A DNA stretch of 64,000 bases from Henckelia pumila. Its lineage: Eukaryota; Streptophyta; Magnoliopsida; Lamiales; Gesneriaceae. The DNA lies in contig NC_133121.1 of NCBI RefSeq assembly GCF_033568475.1, positions 78,016,589-78,080,588 on the forward strand, given 5' to 3'. Made by a program: the position numbers and the translations under genes. The notes beneath the pieces are model-generated. The model saw nothing but the letters and a program-made list of their open reading frames with translations. It ran no database searches and was not told where the DNA came from. Within the stretch, counting starts at the first letter, position 1. The number at the start of each line of letters is the position of its first letter. Shown piece by piece: positions 23,802 through 36,987 of this stretch.

Positions 23802-23803
<2 letters not shown>
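23631..23803. mobile_element. MITE with about 40-bp imperfect terminal inverted repeats
   Basis: 173 bp. The left arm reads ATGCTATGTGTACATGGAGG then GTTACACGTTGGGTTACAC. The right arm is its reverse complement with few mismatches (GTGTAACCGAACGTGTAACT.. TGTACATGTAGCAT). It sits between TA dinucleotide runs, so a TA target is possible. No coding capacity. A left-arm-like sequence recurs at about 51060-51110. Confidence 0.7.

Positions 23804-23841
<38 letters not shown>
23804..23841. repeat. (TA)n microsatellite
   Basis: About 19 uninterrupted AT/TA units directly after the MITE. Confidence 0.9.
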
Positions 23842-23845
<4 letters not shown>

Positions 23846-24734
23846 ATATGTGTTTTGATAGTTTTTTAGTGCTTTAAACTACACTTAATTAAGCTTAAAT
23901 AAATATATTTTTTTAAACGGCCCAATGTATAATTTTTCAAGTGTTTCTCTATTAATAAAAACCCAGAAACATTTTTTAAAGTAAAATACTCCTTGTTCCA
24001 AACGACGGTTCGATTTGAAATTATTCTTTCATCTCTCCGAAGCCCTAGCTTTTTAGTCTTCATTAATTCAACTAATTATATTTATGCTCTGCTTAATTCG
24101 TAAAACTGACTAGATATTGAAACTTGACTGGTATAACAACTTGATTTCTCAGACTATTCTCACATATATCATTCCCTTTTTTAAAAAAAATAAAGTTTAG
24201 GTAGCCCATGTATCCATGTTTTGCACGAATAGTCCTTGGGAGGACAATATTTGCGTTCTTTTACGTACTCGATTGAAAGTGGAAGGATTTTTATTTCCTT
24301 GAGATTTTGATAAAAGTTAAATTTCCACCCCACTCAGACAATATAAAGGTAAGAGGAAGACCAATTTCGCTGGGCTTATAGTTATAGCAGGCTTTAGCCC
24401 AATTAATTTAGAAAGTGCCACAAATTTTTTAGAAATACTCCTCAGTTATTTTTTAATAAAATTTTATAAAATTTCAAAAATTTATTAAGAAAAAGTTGAG
24501 AAGTGCTTCCTACAAGCTCTCTCAAGACTATCTTAGGTTTTTTGGCATATAAAAATTAACTTCCGGTCTCCAAAAATAACCATCAACCTATTATTTTGTT
24601 TTCAGAAATCAAACATTTAAGGCGTGTGGTTAAAAGTCGCTGATTGGTGTGTAAAAACTAAAAAATTTTCTCAGAATTTTTGTGAATCTTCATTTATATA
24701 ATTTCACATAAACTTAAACTATAATTTTGTGTGG

Positions 24735-24870
24735 TGGGTCTCTTATTTGGGTCACTAATTAAGAAATATTATTTTTATTTCAAAATTATTGATTTTTATT
24801 ATAAATATGAGCAAAATTAATCTGTCTCACTTATAAGATCCGTGAGACCGTTTTACAAGAGACCCACTCA
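24735..24870. mobile_element. Small MITE-like repeat, TGGGTCTCTT / AAGAGACCCA ends
   Basis: About 136 bp bounded by TGGGTCTCTT and its inverted copy AAGAGACCCACTCA. Its right arm contains ATCCGTGAGACCG, a motif I recognise as common in eudicot intergenic repeats. No target duplication is obvious. Confidence 0.45.
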
Positions 24871-24970
24871 TTCTAATTATTGTCCTTAAAATGAATAAGT
24901 CAAGCGTTAGATCATCAGTTGCTAATGCGAAATATATATTTTATCAAATTTATGGATCGCACATATAGTT

Positions 24971-25195
24971 AATATTTTTTTATGACGTGAGAAACCGCAG
25001 CCGCCACCATTTGATACGTAATGGATAAACCTCGGGTAACATAATAGTTTGTAAACTACGTTAGTTAGGTAAACAACACTGATCAAACCTTATGTTACAG
25101 GCTCGCTCGAGAAGATGTTGGTTGAGAATTGAATTCCTTGTTATTTGTCAAGAGCTTACCTACTACACCAACTCACACATCTTTTGAGGGGAATT
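24971..25195 (-). mobile_element. Au-like SINE (diverged)
   Basis: Minus-strand copy, about 225 bp. From right to left it has a tRNA-like head (GTAGTAGGTAAGCTCTTGAC), a body including TTCTCGAGCGAGCCTGTAAC, and a 3' end GGCGGCTGCGGTTTCTCACG then TCATAAAAAAA, which matches the Au SINE 3' end as I remember it. It aligns along its length with 59801-60027, but with many differences, so it is older. No clear target duplication. Confidence 0.65.
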
Positions 25196-25868
25196 ACATC
25201 GTTATTATTAATCACAAATATGCATTTTTTTTTTACTCGACGGACCAAATATTTTGATGTGAAAAAAATTAATCGAAAGATGCGTATTGCATGCTTAATG
25301 ATGTTGCCCGAAATAAGAAGAATATCATATGCATGCATGCGATGCGTGTGATAGCAGGTCTATGAGTCTATCCTACACAAGTGATTTTCGCTACGATAAT
25401 GATTCAACAGATATATAGTTGATCGCATGCACACACAAATAAAGAATGTTAGAGGGCATGCTTCATGCATGACGGTTTTTGGAAAAAAATTATCCGACCT
25501 TCAAGTTAAGGATCGAAAATATGGATAATATAACTAAAAAAGCGCAAGAAATATATAGCTTCAAAATAAGTGATTTATGCGATAGATAAATAGTTTTAGG
25601 AATGAAATTGGAAGTATTTTATTTTTGTAGCCGAAAATTAAAATACCTTTTCTTAGTTTTTTAAATTTTAAATTTATCCCATCAATATATTACACTTAAT
25701 TAAATCAAAATTATTAAAGGAAAATTACATTTTTTGGTTTTTTTAAATCTATTTCTAATGTTGATCTTCTATGTTTATGAAAGTTCATGAGTTTTAGTTT
25801 AATATTTTTTTTGTCATAACACCAATATTGGAGCTATAACAAACAACGATATATGCAATAACACATCA

Positions 25869-26226
25869 ATGTTTCGTTTGGATATATATTTACAAAATAT
25901 TTTTTATAAAAATATGTTTTACAAACTTTTTATAAATTATTTTAAAAATTGTTTTAATAATAAATATGCGTTTGAACAACTATATATTCTATAAATTTTT
26001 TTTAACATTTCAAAAGTAATGTTTATCTTTGTCTTCCATAGTTCTATTATAAAAACATCTAAAAACACGTATCAAATATTATTTAAAAACTATATTTGAA
26101 AAACACTTGTTAGCAAATATTTATCAAAAATATTTTACAAAAATTTTATTCAAACATATACTGTAAGTTTTTTTTCACCTGTAAAATACTAAAAATGGTT
26201 TTGAAGTACATGTCCAAACGGAACCT
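25869..26226. mobile_element. MITE-like element with TTTCGTTTGGA / TCCAAACGGAA ends
   Basis: About 358 bp of very AT-rich DNA bounded by GTTTCGTTTGGATAT and GTCCAAACGGAACC, which are inverted copies. The interior is full of self-complementary AAAATATTTT strings. The ends resemble those of 47354-47537. Confidence 0.5.
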
Positions 26227-27516
26227 AAGATTTCTAATTAAAAATAATTTAAAGCAAAAGTTTAAATATATATAAAATGAAACTTAACAATATAAATAAT
26301 CAAAAATTAGAAAAAAAAAAAGAAAAAGATGAAAATAGCAATTTTTTCAACTATTAATTCACAAGTACTGGAAGGAGATAGCACAATGTAAAATAAAGTT
26401 TCAAGCGGGATGAGTGGAGAATATTGTGTTGAGATGCGTGAAATATTGCAGAACGCCCTTTTTGTTGGGACATGTGAAATCCATCGCCCCTTTTTATCTC
26501 TTTCATTATCAATGCATTTCAATATAAAATAATTGTTAGAATATTGTATTTTTTAAATTTTATACACTAAAAAATATATATATTTTTACGGGGATTTGCC
26601 TATTTTAAATAATAATCTGATAATACAGTATTTTATAGAGTTAGCAGTGTGAATGTTTGTCCTTTTTTAATTTATATTATATATATTTATTTTGTGCACT
26701 CAAATCTCAATAGTTCCTGTTTACTGAGATCTGACACTCCCTTCCCTTGGGCCACAAAAAAGATGTGCTGTTGGCACTATCACTAAAATCTGCTCACATT
26801 ATTATATTATAATAAAAATTATTTAATTAAATCCAAACTTATATATAATTTAAAAGCATTAAAAATTATTAGAAACCAATTGGCAAAATAAATATTTAAA
26901 TATCACGAAAGGCAAAAACACTTTCTAACTTCAGCAGTTCAGCGAACGACAAACGTCGGTTGGATTGGTAGATGATTAGTATCACCACGGATGGTAAATT
27001 GTTCAAAATTTTAGAATTGATATCAAAATCAAAGCTTATATATGTTTTATTATTGTGAATTGTATTGTCCATAATTATTGAAAGAAAGATTGTCACATAA
27101 AATAATTATCTCTACTAAAAGAGTGATGGACACGTGGAACTTAGATTAATATTATGATTGTCGTTGTACTATTATACTAATTATTATAACTCTTGATAAT
27201 TTAACATATATTTATATATCTTACCATTTTATAAAGACTCCACCCCATAGAAAAACTAATTTGATAATTTATGTGTGTATACTAAAATGCCCTCATTTTT
27301 ATTCACCAAAAAGAAAACATGCGAAGGATAACATGGTAATAATCTATACCCATTCTCAATCTAACTTCCCACCCCGAGACCCACGTTCTGTAATTTCTCC
27401 ACCATTTTTCCCTCGACTCCTCATTCTCGATTTTTCCATTTTATCTTTATTACAAAACGTTCAGCAATCGTTCCCGATTGATCGCAGAGGAGTGTATGAG
27501 TACCCCTCGGAAGTCA

Positions 27517-28360
27517 TTAGGACTCAAGCTTCGCAGGAGGAAGTTATTCTTCCTCCCAAGATCCCACAATTATTTACTGGTACAACTTTATCTTTTGTGC
27601 ACCTTTCTTTGGTTTGCCCGGGGGTGTTTTATTTTAAATTTTTAAATTTTGTGGCAGTTGAGGTTCTTCTTCACTCTTCGAATTGAATTTTAAATTATGC
27701 GAAAAATTGAACAAATTATACAAGTATGTGAAATGCTTGCTATGTGTTTGCAGAAATGTCCGAGTGGGAAGTGCTTGCTATGTGTTTGCAGAAATGAATG
27801 AGTGAATGAGGTTTTATACTTTTCTCCCATGGTTATTTAGATTTGATCCCTGCAGCATATTCACTGTATTTTGGCTCTCAAAGTATTTCAATATCTTCTT
27901 TTTTTTAGCAAATGAGGTTATAAGTTTGTTCATTTCTTTGTTTAGTTCTTACTATTTCGTAAATGAATTATATTATTTGTAGATTTATCTGTTTCACCGA
28001 AATTTGCTTAGATTGGATGGAATGATCATACATTTACCTGGCATTATTTATCTTACCATATAATAAAGCAATAATTTCATTATGTAATTTTACCTTATGC
28101 ATGCTTCGGCAGTGACTACGAATCAAATTTCGTAGGACGAATCGATTCTTCCTTCGAAGTTGCCACAATTTTTGTAAGATAACTTCTCCTTTTGTAAACT
28201 TTTCTTTCGGGTGCCTGGTTTTGTTTTTGTTTTTTTCTCAAGCAGCCGAGGCTTACTTTCACTGTTCACATAGAATTTTAATTTTACGGAAGATTGAACA
28301 AAAAAAAAAGGGGTTTCGGAAATGCATACTATGTGTTTGTAGAAATGGTCAATTGCTCCC
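27517..28360 (+). repeat. Diverged internal duplication in the Helitron 5' region
   Basis: A segment at about 27517-27790 (ACTCAAGCTTCGCAGGAGG... CCCACAATTATTT... TGCTATGTGTTTGCAGAAATG) recurs at about 28113-28350 (ACGAATCAAATTTCGTAGGACG... GCCACAATTTTTG... TACTATGTGTTTGTAGAAATG) in the same order. Within the first unit TGCTTGCTATGTGTTTGCAG is itself repeated 34 bp apart (27743-27797). Both Helitron copies share this, so it predates them. Confidence 0.6.
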
Positions 28361-29079
28361 AGTGTCTTCTAATATCTTTAATTTGGTGTGAAATGCTATC
28401 TAAGTGGATTTTGATGGTTTATTAACTAATTTTATGTCAACCGGAAAAAATTATTTGAGTTGTGGGTGATCATCTCTTTTAAATGATTTATATTCTCTTC
28501 TAAATTATTTGTTATGACATTGAAATTTTCTTATGTTGGACAGATTAACATAAGGCTATTCTAAATCATCACATCTTCAAACATTGAAATTTTATGATGT
28601 GATGTTTCTATATTTTCCCATTCGTGTAGATAATCGCCTTTCAACTTTTGCTACTTAAAATATTAAAACTAATTGTCTTTCACTGCAGATAATTTACTTT
28701 AAAGTTTTCTTATTATGAATTATAATTTTTAAAATTATTATGCTAATATATTTTTCATAATCTGATCACATATATTTTAAAATACAAAATACAGATTGAT
28801 AAGCATGTCTCTTTCCTTCAACCGTTACATGTTAGTGCTTATCTTTTTTTTTTCAAATAAATTTAAATTTATTTATATCCCAAAAAAAGTGCAACGTCTG
28901 TTGATTTCATGTATTACAAATAGATTTATTGTTTACATTATCTGTACCACTCAATGCTTTTCCCTTCTCACTCACTAAAATATCTCTTCCCTTTTTCATA
29001 TGAAAATCTGTACTGTCCAATGATATTTATCTTTTGTTTCATTTAAATCAATTCATTTGACCGATCATCTTCCTCATTT

Positions 29080-32000
29080 ATGGAGTATTCATCTCAAGGT
29101 AATGTCGTATTTTAAATAAAATTATTTCCTCAATTTTTGATATTTTTATTTATTGTGCTTAAAATGATAGATGCTCACGTATATTTTTCTTTCAATTTTA
29201 TCATGAATAGGGGAGCCGGTATCCTCCGCTTGGGATATTGCAAACACTAGGCGGAGGCGCCAAAGAAATATTTCAACAAATGAAGATCATGAGGCATATC
29301 TTGCGCGCCGACGGTCAATATATCAAAGGCGTCGGAATCAATTAAGAAATGCAACCAATGAAAACACGATCAATACTACTTCTGAGATTGGAAATACGAG
29401 CACAAGTAACGTTCAAGCTGTAGAAGAGGAAAGAGGTAAACTACATGTGAACTCCATCTCTGCAAAAAAAATAATTTTTAAAAATTATTGGTTTTCAGAT
29501 TACATATCAATAAGTTTTCTTTTTAATCAATATGCTTCATTCTAATATTTCCCTTTGTATTTGAGTGCGTGAAATGTTAGGGATATTAATTGTTTGTCAA
29601 TTCTTAACATTGACTTCATCGATTCTTCAAATTTAAATTATTAATCACATGTTACGAAAGACATCAATAATTTATTACGTGATATCAAGTTGGTTTACTA
29701 TTTTTTATTATTACTATTTTTTTTCTATCATTTCACATAATATGAAAATAATTTGAATAACATTTCAGTACTTACGAGTGTCTGAAACTAATCTCACAGG
29801 TGGTGTGCGAGGAACTTCTACACTACGTCCAATTATTTACAATACACATGATTCTACTTTCGAAAGCGGTGGCACAAGTGCAATCAATATTCAATCTACA
29901 CATGTGGAAGAAGGTTATTTTAACTTCATCTCTGTATGTTAAAATTAAACATATATATTGCATAAAAAATAATATATAAATCATATTTAACTATAGAATT
30001 TTGAAATATATTCATATGCCTACGTCAAAAATTAATATCAAATTTCCGTGTGTTTGTCATCTGTCATGGGTCAAGCACACCCCGAGTGAAAATAATAACA
30101 ATACAATAATATATCATTAATTTTCAAGGGAAATCCCTTCCATATCCAGAATTTTTGAACAAACACAATTAAATACAACATAAAAATTTAAAACTGGTGA
30201 TCGGGAAGACATGAAGGGCCTAATAACTTGGGTTTAGATCTGATATTTATTTTTGTATAATTTTATTTTTATTTTGCTTTCTGAATATGCCTCTGGAAGA
30301 ATTTTGTGGATAAAATAAAATTAAATAAATTTATTTCAATTTTAGATATTTTAAAATCTTTCTTCCAAAATTCCATTACAGTTATACACCATTTTAGTCT
30401 CCATGCAACAAATATTAACTTTTTTATATTGACTTATTTTTTAGAAAATAAAAAAATATTGAATTTTATTAAGTTCCCTCTAATTTATTTAAAATAATAT
30501 TTTAATATGATTTTATTATGAGCTTAATGAAGTTACTAATAAACACAAATGACAACGGCAACAATATTAATGAATTCACATCCTACTGTGAAACATCATA
30601 TTTCCATTGAATGCATATACTTACTACGATTTAGTTTCTTTGCTGAAAATGTTAAAAATATATTCCGTCTAAGTCGTAATCATGCATAGATATATTCACC
30701 AATTAAGTCAACATACATCATACTTCACAAACTTAAACATCTATTATGTTTTTTTTTTTTCATTTACGAAATGCACGAACAAAAATGTCAAAATTTTGAT
30801 ACATAAGGTTATCTCCAACCATAAATTTTATTTTAGTGCAAGTTTTGCACTAAAATGATTTAATTTATGTATCAAATTCAATATCCATATATCTCGAACC
30901 TATCTACTTCAAATATTACACCACAAACATTATCTCCAACCACATATTTTTAAAGTTATCTCCAACCACATATTATATTTTAGGAATAATATTTATATTA
31001 TATAATCAATATTAAATGGTTAAAAAATTTAAATATAATATTTAAATTTAAAAATACATTATATATTTATTAAATTATGTATAATGAAAATTAATACACG
31101 AGGATTACAAATAAAACTTAAAAAATTTGTATCTTTTTTTCTTTATTTAAATGTTTAAATCAAACCATTAATTATTTATTTTTAATTTATATAAAAAATT
31201 AAATATTAAACAAATAAATAGTTAACATATATTTTATAAATTTAATTGGAAAATTATAATAACTTTTTTATGATTGAATATTTATTTACCAAGATAATAA
31301 AGTAAATATCATAGTACAATATCTTTATTTATAATACTTAAAAATAAAGAATAGAATTAAAAAAATACCAAAAAAACAAATGTTACCACCAAATTTGCCA
31401 CAGTGGTTTTTCTTGCGCCAAATTTGGTGCAACAAATAGTGGGACGATAGTTTGGTACACTAAATAACATTCTCATTAGAGCATCATTGCATACGGCCTA
31501 AATCAGACAAAATCTATTATATTTTACTTATTTATTTATTTTTACTTTCTAAAATAATATAATTTACACAACTACAGGAATTGATCTTATTGGTAGTGGG
31601 ACTAATAATAGCAACATTCGACGCTCACGTCCAAGACGATTTCATAATCTAGCTAGAAATTTCAGTAATTTACAAGGACACAATCGACACGTGTTGTCTG
31701 ATCCAAAAACTTGCCCACACTGTCAAGCTTTGTTGTTTCACGGGGAATCATCTCAGTTGTGTTGCAGAAATGGACGCACACAATTGGATCCAATAACATC
31801 ACCAATTGAGCTACAAGAACTATTTGTTATGGAAAATGAAGAAGGCAGACACTTTAGGCAGTACATAAGGGCATACAATCATGTTTTCTCTTTCACTTCT
31901 ATTGGAGTTAACTTAGATGAATCACTCACAACAGGTTCAAATGGGATTTATACATTTCGTGCCCAAGGTACAATATATCACTCGATTGGAAGTCTACTGC

Positions 32001-35000
32001 CACCTGAAAATGATCGGCCTAGATACATGCAAATGTATATTGTAGATACTGATAATGAGATAGATAACAGACTTCTAGAAAATCAACAATTGCGAAGAGA
32101 ATTGTTGATAAAGATACAAATGATACTTGATCAATATAACCCCTTTGTGCAAGTCTTCCGACAAATTGGTCAGCGTCAGGATATACCTAACTGCAAACTG
32201 GTAATTAAGCAGCAGAAATCAAATCAACGTCAATATTGCCAACCAACCGCATCTCAAGTTGCAGCAGTTATTGTAGACAATGAATATCCAGAAAACTTAT
32301 GTGGTAGAGATATCATAGTCGAAGGTATTAATGGACGCCTTATGAACATTCAAGATATTGTTGGCTATTATGATCCTTTACAGTATCCTCTACTTCTACC
32401 ACATGGAACATATGGTTGGGACATAAATAGTCGAAATATTCACGGAACAAAACTAACATGTTTAGACTTTTATTCCTACCGTTTACAGGTTAGTCCTAAC
32501 AAAAAAATTAATTATTTCATATCTTGATATCTTGATTCAATATATTAATAATCTATAATTGTGATCTACCTTTTGTATTAGATACGAACAAATTGTTCAG
32601 CAATATTACTTCGGGGAGGTCGTCTGCTACAACAATATGTGGTTGATAATTATGTAAAGATCGAAACACAAAGGCTGAGATGGATTCGTACAAACCAGAA
32701 TAATATTCGATCAGAACTTTACCAAGGTCTACAAGATTGTTTAGATGGCGGTGAAAATAATGCAGGTTTGACATCTTGATTGTGGCAATTAGCCGTGCAG
32801 ATTTTTTTTTAATTTACATATCTTACTTAAATGAGAATAATATAATGTAGGAAACGTTGGTCGTAGAATAGTGCTTCCATCATCTTTCACTGGGAGCCCA
32901 CGTGATATGTACCAACGATATCAAGATGCAATGGCGTTGGTCCAAACATATGGAAAGCCAGATTTATTTATTACAATGACGTGTAATCCAAATTGGATTG
33001 AAATAAAAGAGCAATTACTGCCTGGCCAGTCACCTCAAGATCGTCCGGATTTGATAACCAGAGTATTCAGAGCAAAATTTGAGGAATTCAAGAAAGATAT
33101 TGTGGAGAGAGGGGTTTTGGGAAAAGTTCTTTCTTACTCATACGTCATCGAATATCAAAAGAGGGGACTGCCTCATGTTCATATGTTGCTTATATTTGAA
33201 CATGTTGACAAGCTGCATAATCCAGATGATTTTGATTCAATTATTTCTGCTGAAATTCCAACAAAAATAAATGAACCGAATCTGTATGATGCAGTTATTC
33301 GTCATATGATACATGGACCATGTGGATTACTTAACCCTCAAAGTCCATGTATGCGAGATGGTATTTGCAAGAAGAAATTCCCCAAATCATTTGCATCATT
33401 CACTACTCGAGGAAATGATTCATATCCTATATATCGAAGACGTGAAGGCACATATGATCTTATTAGTGACAATGGTCAGATGATGGTTGACAATGGTTGG
33501 GTTGTACCATATAATCCATTTCTTCTACTAAAATTTGATTGTCATATAAATGTTGAAGTATGTGGTGGGGTAAAATGTGTCAAATATATTTATAAATATA
33601 TACACAAAGGACCTGATAGAGTGGCATTAGAATTGCGCAATGGACAAAATTGTGATGAAATAAAACAGTATGTGGATGGAAGGTGGATTTGTGCACCCGA
33701 GGCATTATGGAGAATCTTCTCATTTGAATTCAGTCGAATGTACCCTTTGGTTTTTAGATTACAAGTACACTTACCAAATCAACAATCGATTAGGTTCAGA
33801 TCAGATCAACATGTAAGTGATGTAATTGGAGATGATGATAACTCTAAAACCATGCTGACAGAATTTTTCACAATGAACAAAGATCTTGAATTGACTGGAA
33901 AGTATTTGTATAGAGAATTTACAGAATTTTACAGATGGATACAATCTCAGAGAAAATGGGTTCGACGAATGGGTAGAAACAAAGTTGTTGGGAGGATATA
34001 TGTCGTGTCCCCATCTGAAGGTGAAAGGTTCTATTTGCGAATCCTTTTAAATCATGTCCGAGGGCCTACATCTTTTGAAGAACTCATGACTGTCAATGGG
34101 GTAATTTATACAACATTTAAAGAGGCAGCTGACATTCGAGGACTTCTTCAACATGATGATTATGTTCATCATTGTATGCAAGAAGCATGTTCTGTAAAAA
34201 TGCCATCCTCATTAAGAAGATTATTTGTGTCCATATTGGTTTTTTGTCAACCAACACGAGTTCGAGAACTCTGGGATGAATATCACCCCTATATGTCTGA
34301 AGATTATGGTAGATCAAATTCTTCTAATAATTTTTTCATCACAAACAAATTGTTGCTTGAGTTGCGAAGATTGTTGCATCAGCACAAAATGAAACTCAAT
34401 GATTTTGATTTACCTATGATAAGTGTTGAGTTTTTGGATGATTCACCACTCCCAAGAATAATTGAGGATGAGCTTTCTATTCAAATTTCTGAAGAAGATT
34501 TGAGATCCGTACAATGTTTAAATTCTCAACAAAGGGTGGAATTTGAAACAATTGTTCAAAGTATTATGTGCAATCATCCAAAACTTTTTTTTATTGATGG
34601 CCCAGGCGGAAGTGGAAAAACTTTCTTATACCGCTCAATTTTAGCATATTTAAGAAAGAAAGGAAAAATCATAATTGCAGTAGCAACTTCTGGAATAGCT
34701 GCAACTTTATTGCCTGGGGGTAGGACAGCACATTCACGTTTCAAAATTCCACTGAAGCCAACAATAGAAACACTATGCAACATTGAAAAACAAAAAGATC
34801 TCGCGGATTTGATCAGACGATCGTCCGGTATAGTGTGGGATGAAGCTCCGATGGCTAATCGTTATGCTTTTGAATCTGTGAACAAAACTTTTCAAGATAT
34901 CATGGAAAACATGTTGCCATTTGGTGGGAAAACTGTAGTTTTTGGTGGAGATTTTCGACAAGTATTACCTGTTGTGAAAAGAGGATCGGTACAAGAACAA

Positions 35001-35915
35001 ATTGCTGCAAGTATTTCAAGGTCAACATTCTGGAACTGTGTGGATGTAATTCATCTTCATCAAAATATGAGATCTGAAGAAGATGTTGAGTTCTCTCAAT
35101 TACTACTACGCATAGGTGATGGTTTGCAACATTCTGTAAATGGTAATTTCATAAAATTACCAGACTCGATGGTCATACCATGGGAAGGTGACCATTCAAT
35201 TTGTCAATTGATTGACGTTGTTTTTCCAAATATGATTGAATATATTAATGATGCAAACTATATGGTTAGTAGAGCCATAATTACTCCAAAAAATGCCGAT
35301 GTTGATAAAATTAATGAGATACTTATTTCAAAATTTCCTGGACAAAAAATGGAATATGTATCCTGGGATTTCGTGGAAGATGACAACAACAATCTTTTTC
35401 AAGAAGAGTTCTTAAACTCTCTTAGTCCAAGCGGTTTACCACCACACAGAATTGTATTAAAAGTAGGTTGTCCTGTTATGCTCTTGAGAAATGTGGCACC
35501 TGAACTTGGTCTGTGCAATGGAACAAGGTTGATATGTCGTAATCTCTATAGAAATTTCATAGATGCTGAGATTATAGCAGGTCCTCACAAAGGTATTAGG
35601 TATTTTATTCATCGAATGCCTCTAAAAAGTGAAGACGATTCTGGATTGCCATTTGAGTTGACACGTAAGCAGTTTCCGATAAGATTGAGTTTTGCTCTCA
35701 CAATTAACAAAGCACAGGGTCAAACGATACCAAATGTTGGTATATTTTTACGTAATCATGTGTTCAGTCATGGTCAACTTTACGTGGCGCTTTCAAGAGG
35801 AGTTTCGCAGCATTCAACAAAAATTTTGGTCAAAGATGGAAAACTGCATAACAGATCTGGCATTTACACAAAAAACATTGTTTACAAAGACGTGCTACTT
35901 CGTACTAATGGATGA
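29080..35915 (+). CDS. Helitron Rep-helicase (RepHel), six exons
   Basis: Model: exons 29080-29098, 29211-29435, 29800-29913, 31578-32488, 32582-32765 and 32851-35915. All introns are GT-AG and all phases agree, giving 1505 aa. Order: two basic, low-complexity N-terminal exons; a Cys-rich motif CPHCQALLFHGESSQLCC (exon 4); the Helitron N domain running through exon 5 (LLQQYVVDNYVKIETQRL); the HUH nickase motif GLPHVHMLL (about residue 590) and two-tyrosine motif YIYKYIHKG (about 731); then a PIF1-type helicase with Walker A GPGGSGKT (about 1068), Walker B VWDEAP, FGGDFRQVLPV and TINKAQGQT. It would nick and unwind DNA for rolling-circle transposition. Exons 4-6 are well supported; exons 1-3 rest on splice-site and phase agreement only. 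Intron 3 (1.66 kb) contains repeat-like DNA. Confidence 0.88.
29914..31577 (+). other. Intron 3 of RepHel with an AT-rich repeat-like insert
   Basis: Noncoding. From about 30805 to 31495 it holds three copies of TTATCTCCAACCA, a GCAAGTTTTGCACTAAAAT foldback and an end resembling MITEs with CATTAGAGCATC. It is present in both Helitron copies, so any insertion happened before they separated. Confidence 0.4.
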
Positions 35916-36957
35916 GGATAAAATTTGTAAGATCTTATGCTTTATTTCTCTCAAATGACAAAAACTACTAATATATTTATTCACACAATGTTTTTGCGTG
36001 CAGGTCAACAATTGGAACCTCCTACCGTTTTTCATGGTCATTAAACAAATGATATTTATTATATCAAACATAATTCTATTGTTACATATCGACACACAGG
36101 TTTGAATTTCAATTCTAGGTCACGTAATATTTCATTTCAATATTTTTATTTCATTTTATATCATACATTTTATTTATTTTTTGTTCTTAGGTTGACAATT
36201 CAACTCATCATGGGTTTTGCAAATTTGTATTCTACAAAGATAAAGATAATTAGTCTAGGATGAAAAATCACTGTCAATAGGAGCATATACGACATTGATG
36301 ATGTATTTCAGGATTTATAGTAGCAAAAGATGCATACGTAAGTTTTCTCATTAAATGTTAAATTTTCTAATGTGATTGAAAAATGGTGATTCAACATTAT
36401 TGATTTTCGACAGGGCAAACCAGATTGCTTTGATTGAAGGATGGAACTTTACCGCGGTACATTAACAAATTATTACTATGATCTTTTTTTATACAAATCA
36501 TTTCATTATCTACTTCTATTTTATATTTAAAAAAATTTCGATGTCGTAGATGACTAATCAACTATCAAGCCTTGGAAAAACAAATGTCACAAACGTTGGA
36601 AGTTGTACACAATTTTATTTCATTTGTTTATTGTGGATAGGAGAGGCTTTGGAAAGAAATTTTGTGTTGCGTGGAATTGTGAAGCAGACTCTGTAAAACT
36701 CTTATTGGTGATGGTGAATTGATCTACCTGGATCAAGTGGATGTAGGATCGCATTGATCCGAACCACTATACGTCTTTGTGTCGTTTTTATATTTGCACA
36801 TCACTTGCTCAAATAAACACGACTAAATCAAAAACTTAGCACTTTCACACACTAATTCTTGCACTACATATAAAATATTCACAACTCAACCAAGTACTTT
36901 TACAAAAATATTTCATTTACAAATATATATTTTCCAATATGCATATATTTCGTTATA

Positions 36958-36987
36958 CACATGCAACGCATGTGCCTCGGTTACTAG
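36958..36987 (+). other. Helitron copy 1 3' terminus: hairpin plus CTAG
   Basis: Stem CACATGC/GCATGTG with an AAC loop, nine bases, then CTAG. This is the standard Helitron termination signal. The stem is perfect here. Confidence 0.9.

Larger units (their letters stand above)
22507..27219. other. AT-rich intergenic DNA with small transposons
   Basis: No gene is supported. Apart from the elements listed separately I see only a two-copy 20-bp repeat (GCACCAAGGGAATCTAATTT at about 23313 and 23341) and AT-rich unique-looking sequence. Short ORFs at 22694-22888 and 26307-26522 (minus) match nothing I recognise. Confidence 0.6.
27220..36987 (+). mobile_element. Helitron copy 1, autonomous type, 9.77 kb
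   Basis: Starts TCTTACCATTTT at 27220 after an A and ends ...GGTTACTAG at 36987 before a T: a 5' TC terminus, a CTRR (CTAG) 3' terminus and A^T host bases, all as known for Helitrons. A perfect 7-bp hairpin (CACATGC AAC GCATGTG, 36958-36974) precedes the CTAG by nine bases. It encodes an apparently intact Rep-helicase gene. There are no terminal inverted repeats and no target duplication. It is nearly identical to 37089-46816: I counted about 17 substitutions plus a few indels over 9.7 kb by eye. Confidence 0.93.

Noticed and set aside
25156..25351. Short ORFs on both strands
   Set aside because: They overlap the SINE and its AT-rich flank; no domain.
27261..27686. 141-codon ORF, present in both Helitrons
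   Set aside because: Conservation reflects the recent duplication only; composition and splice-like motifs suggest noncoding 5' region, and no domain is recognisable.
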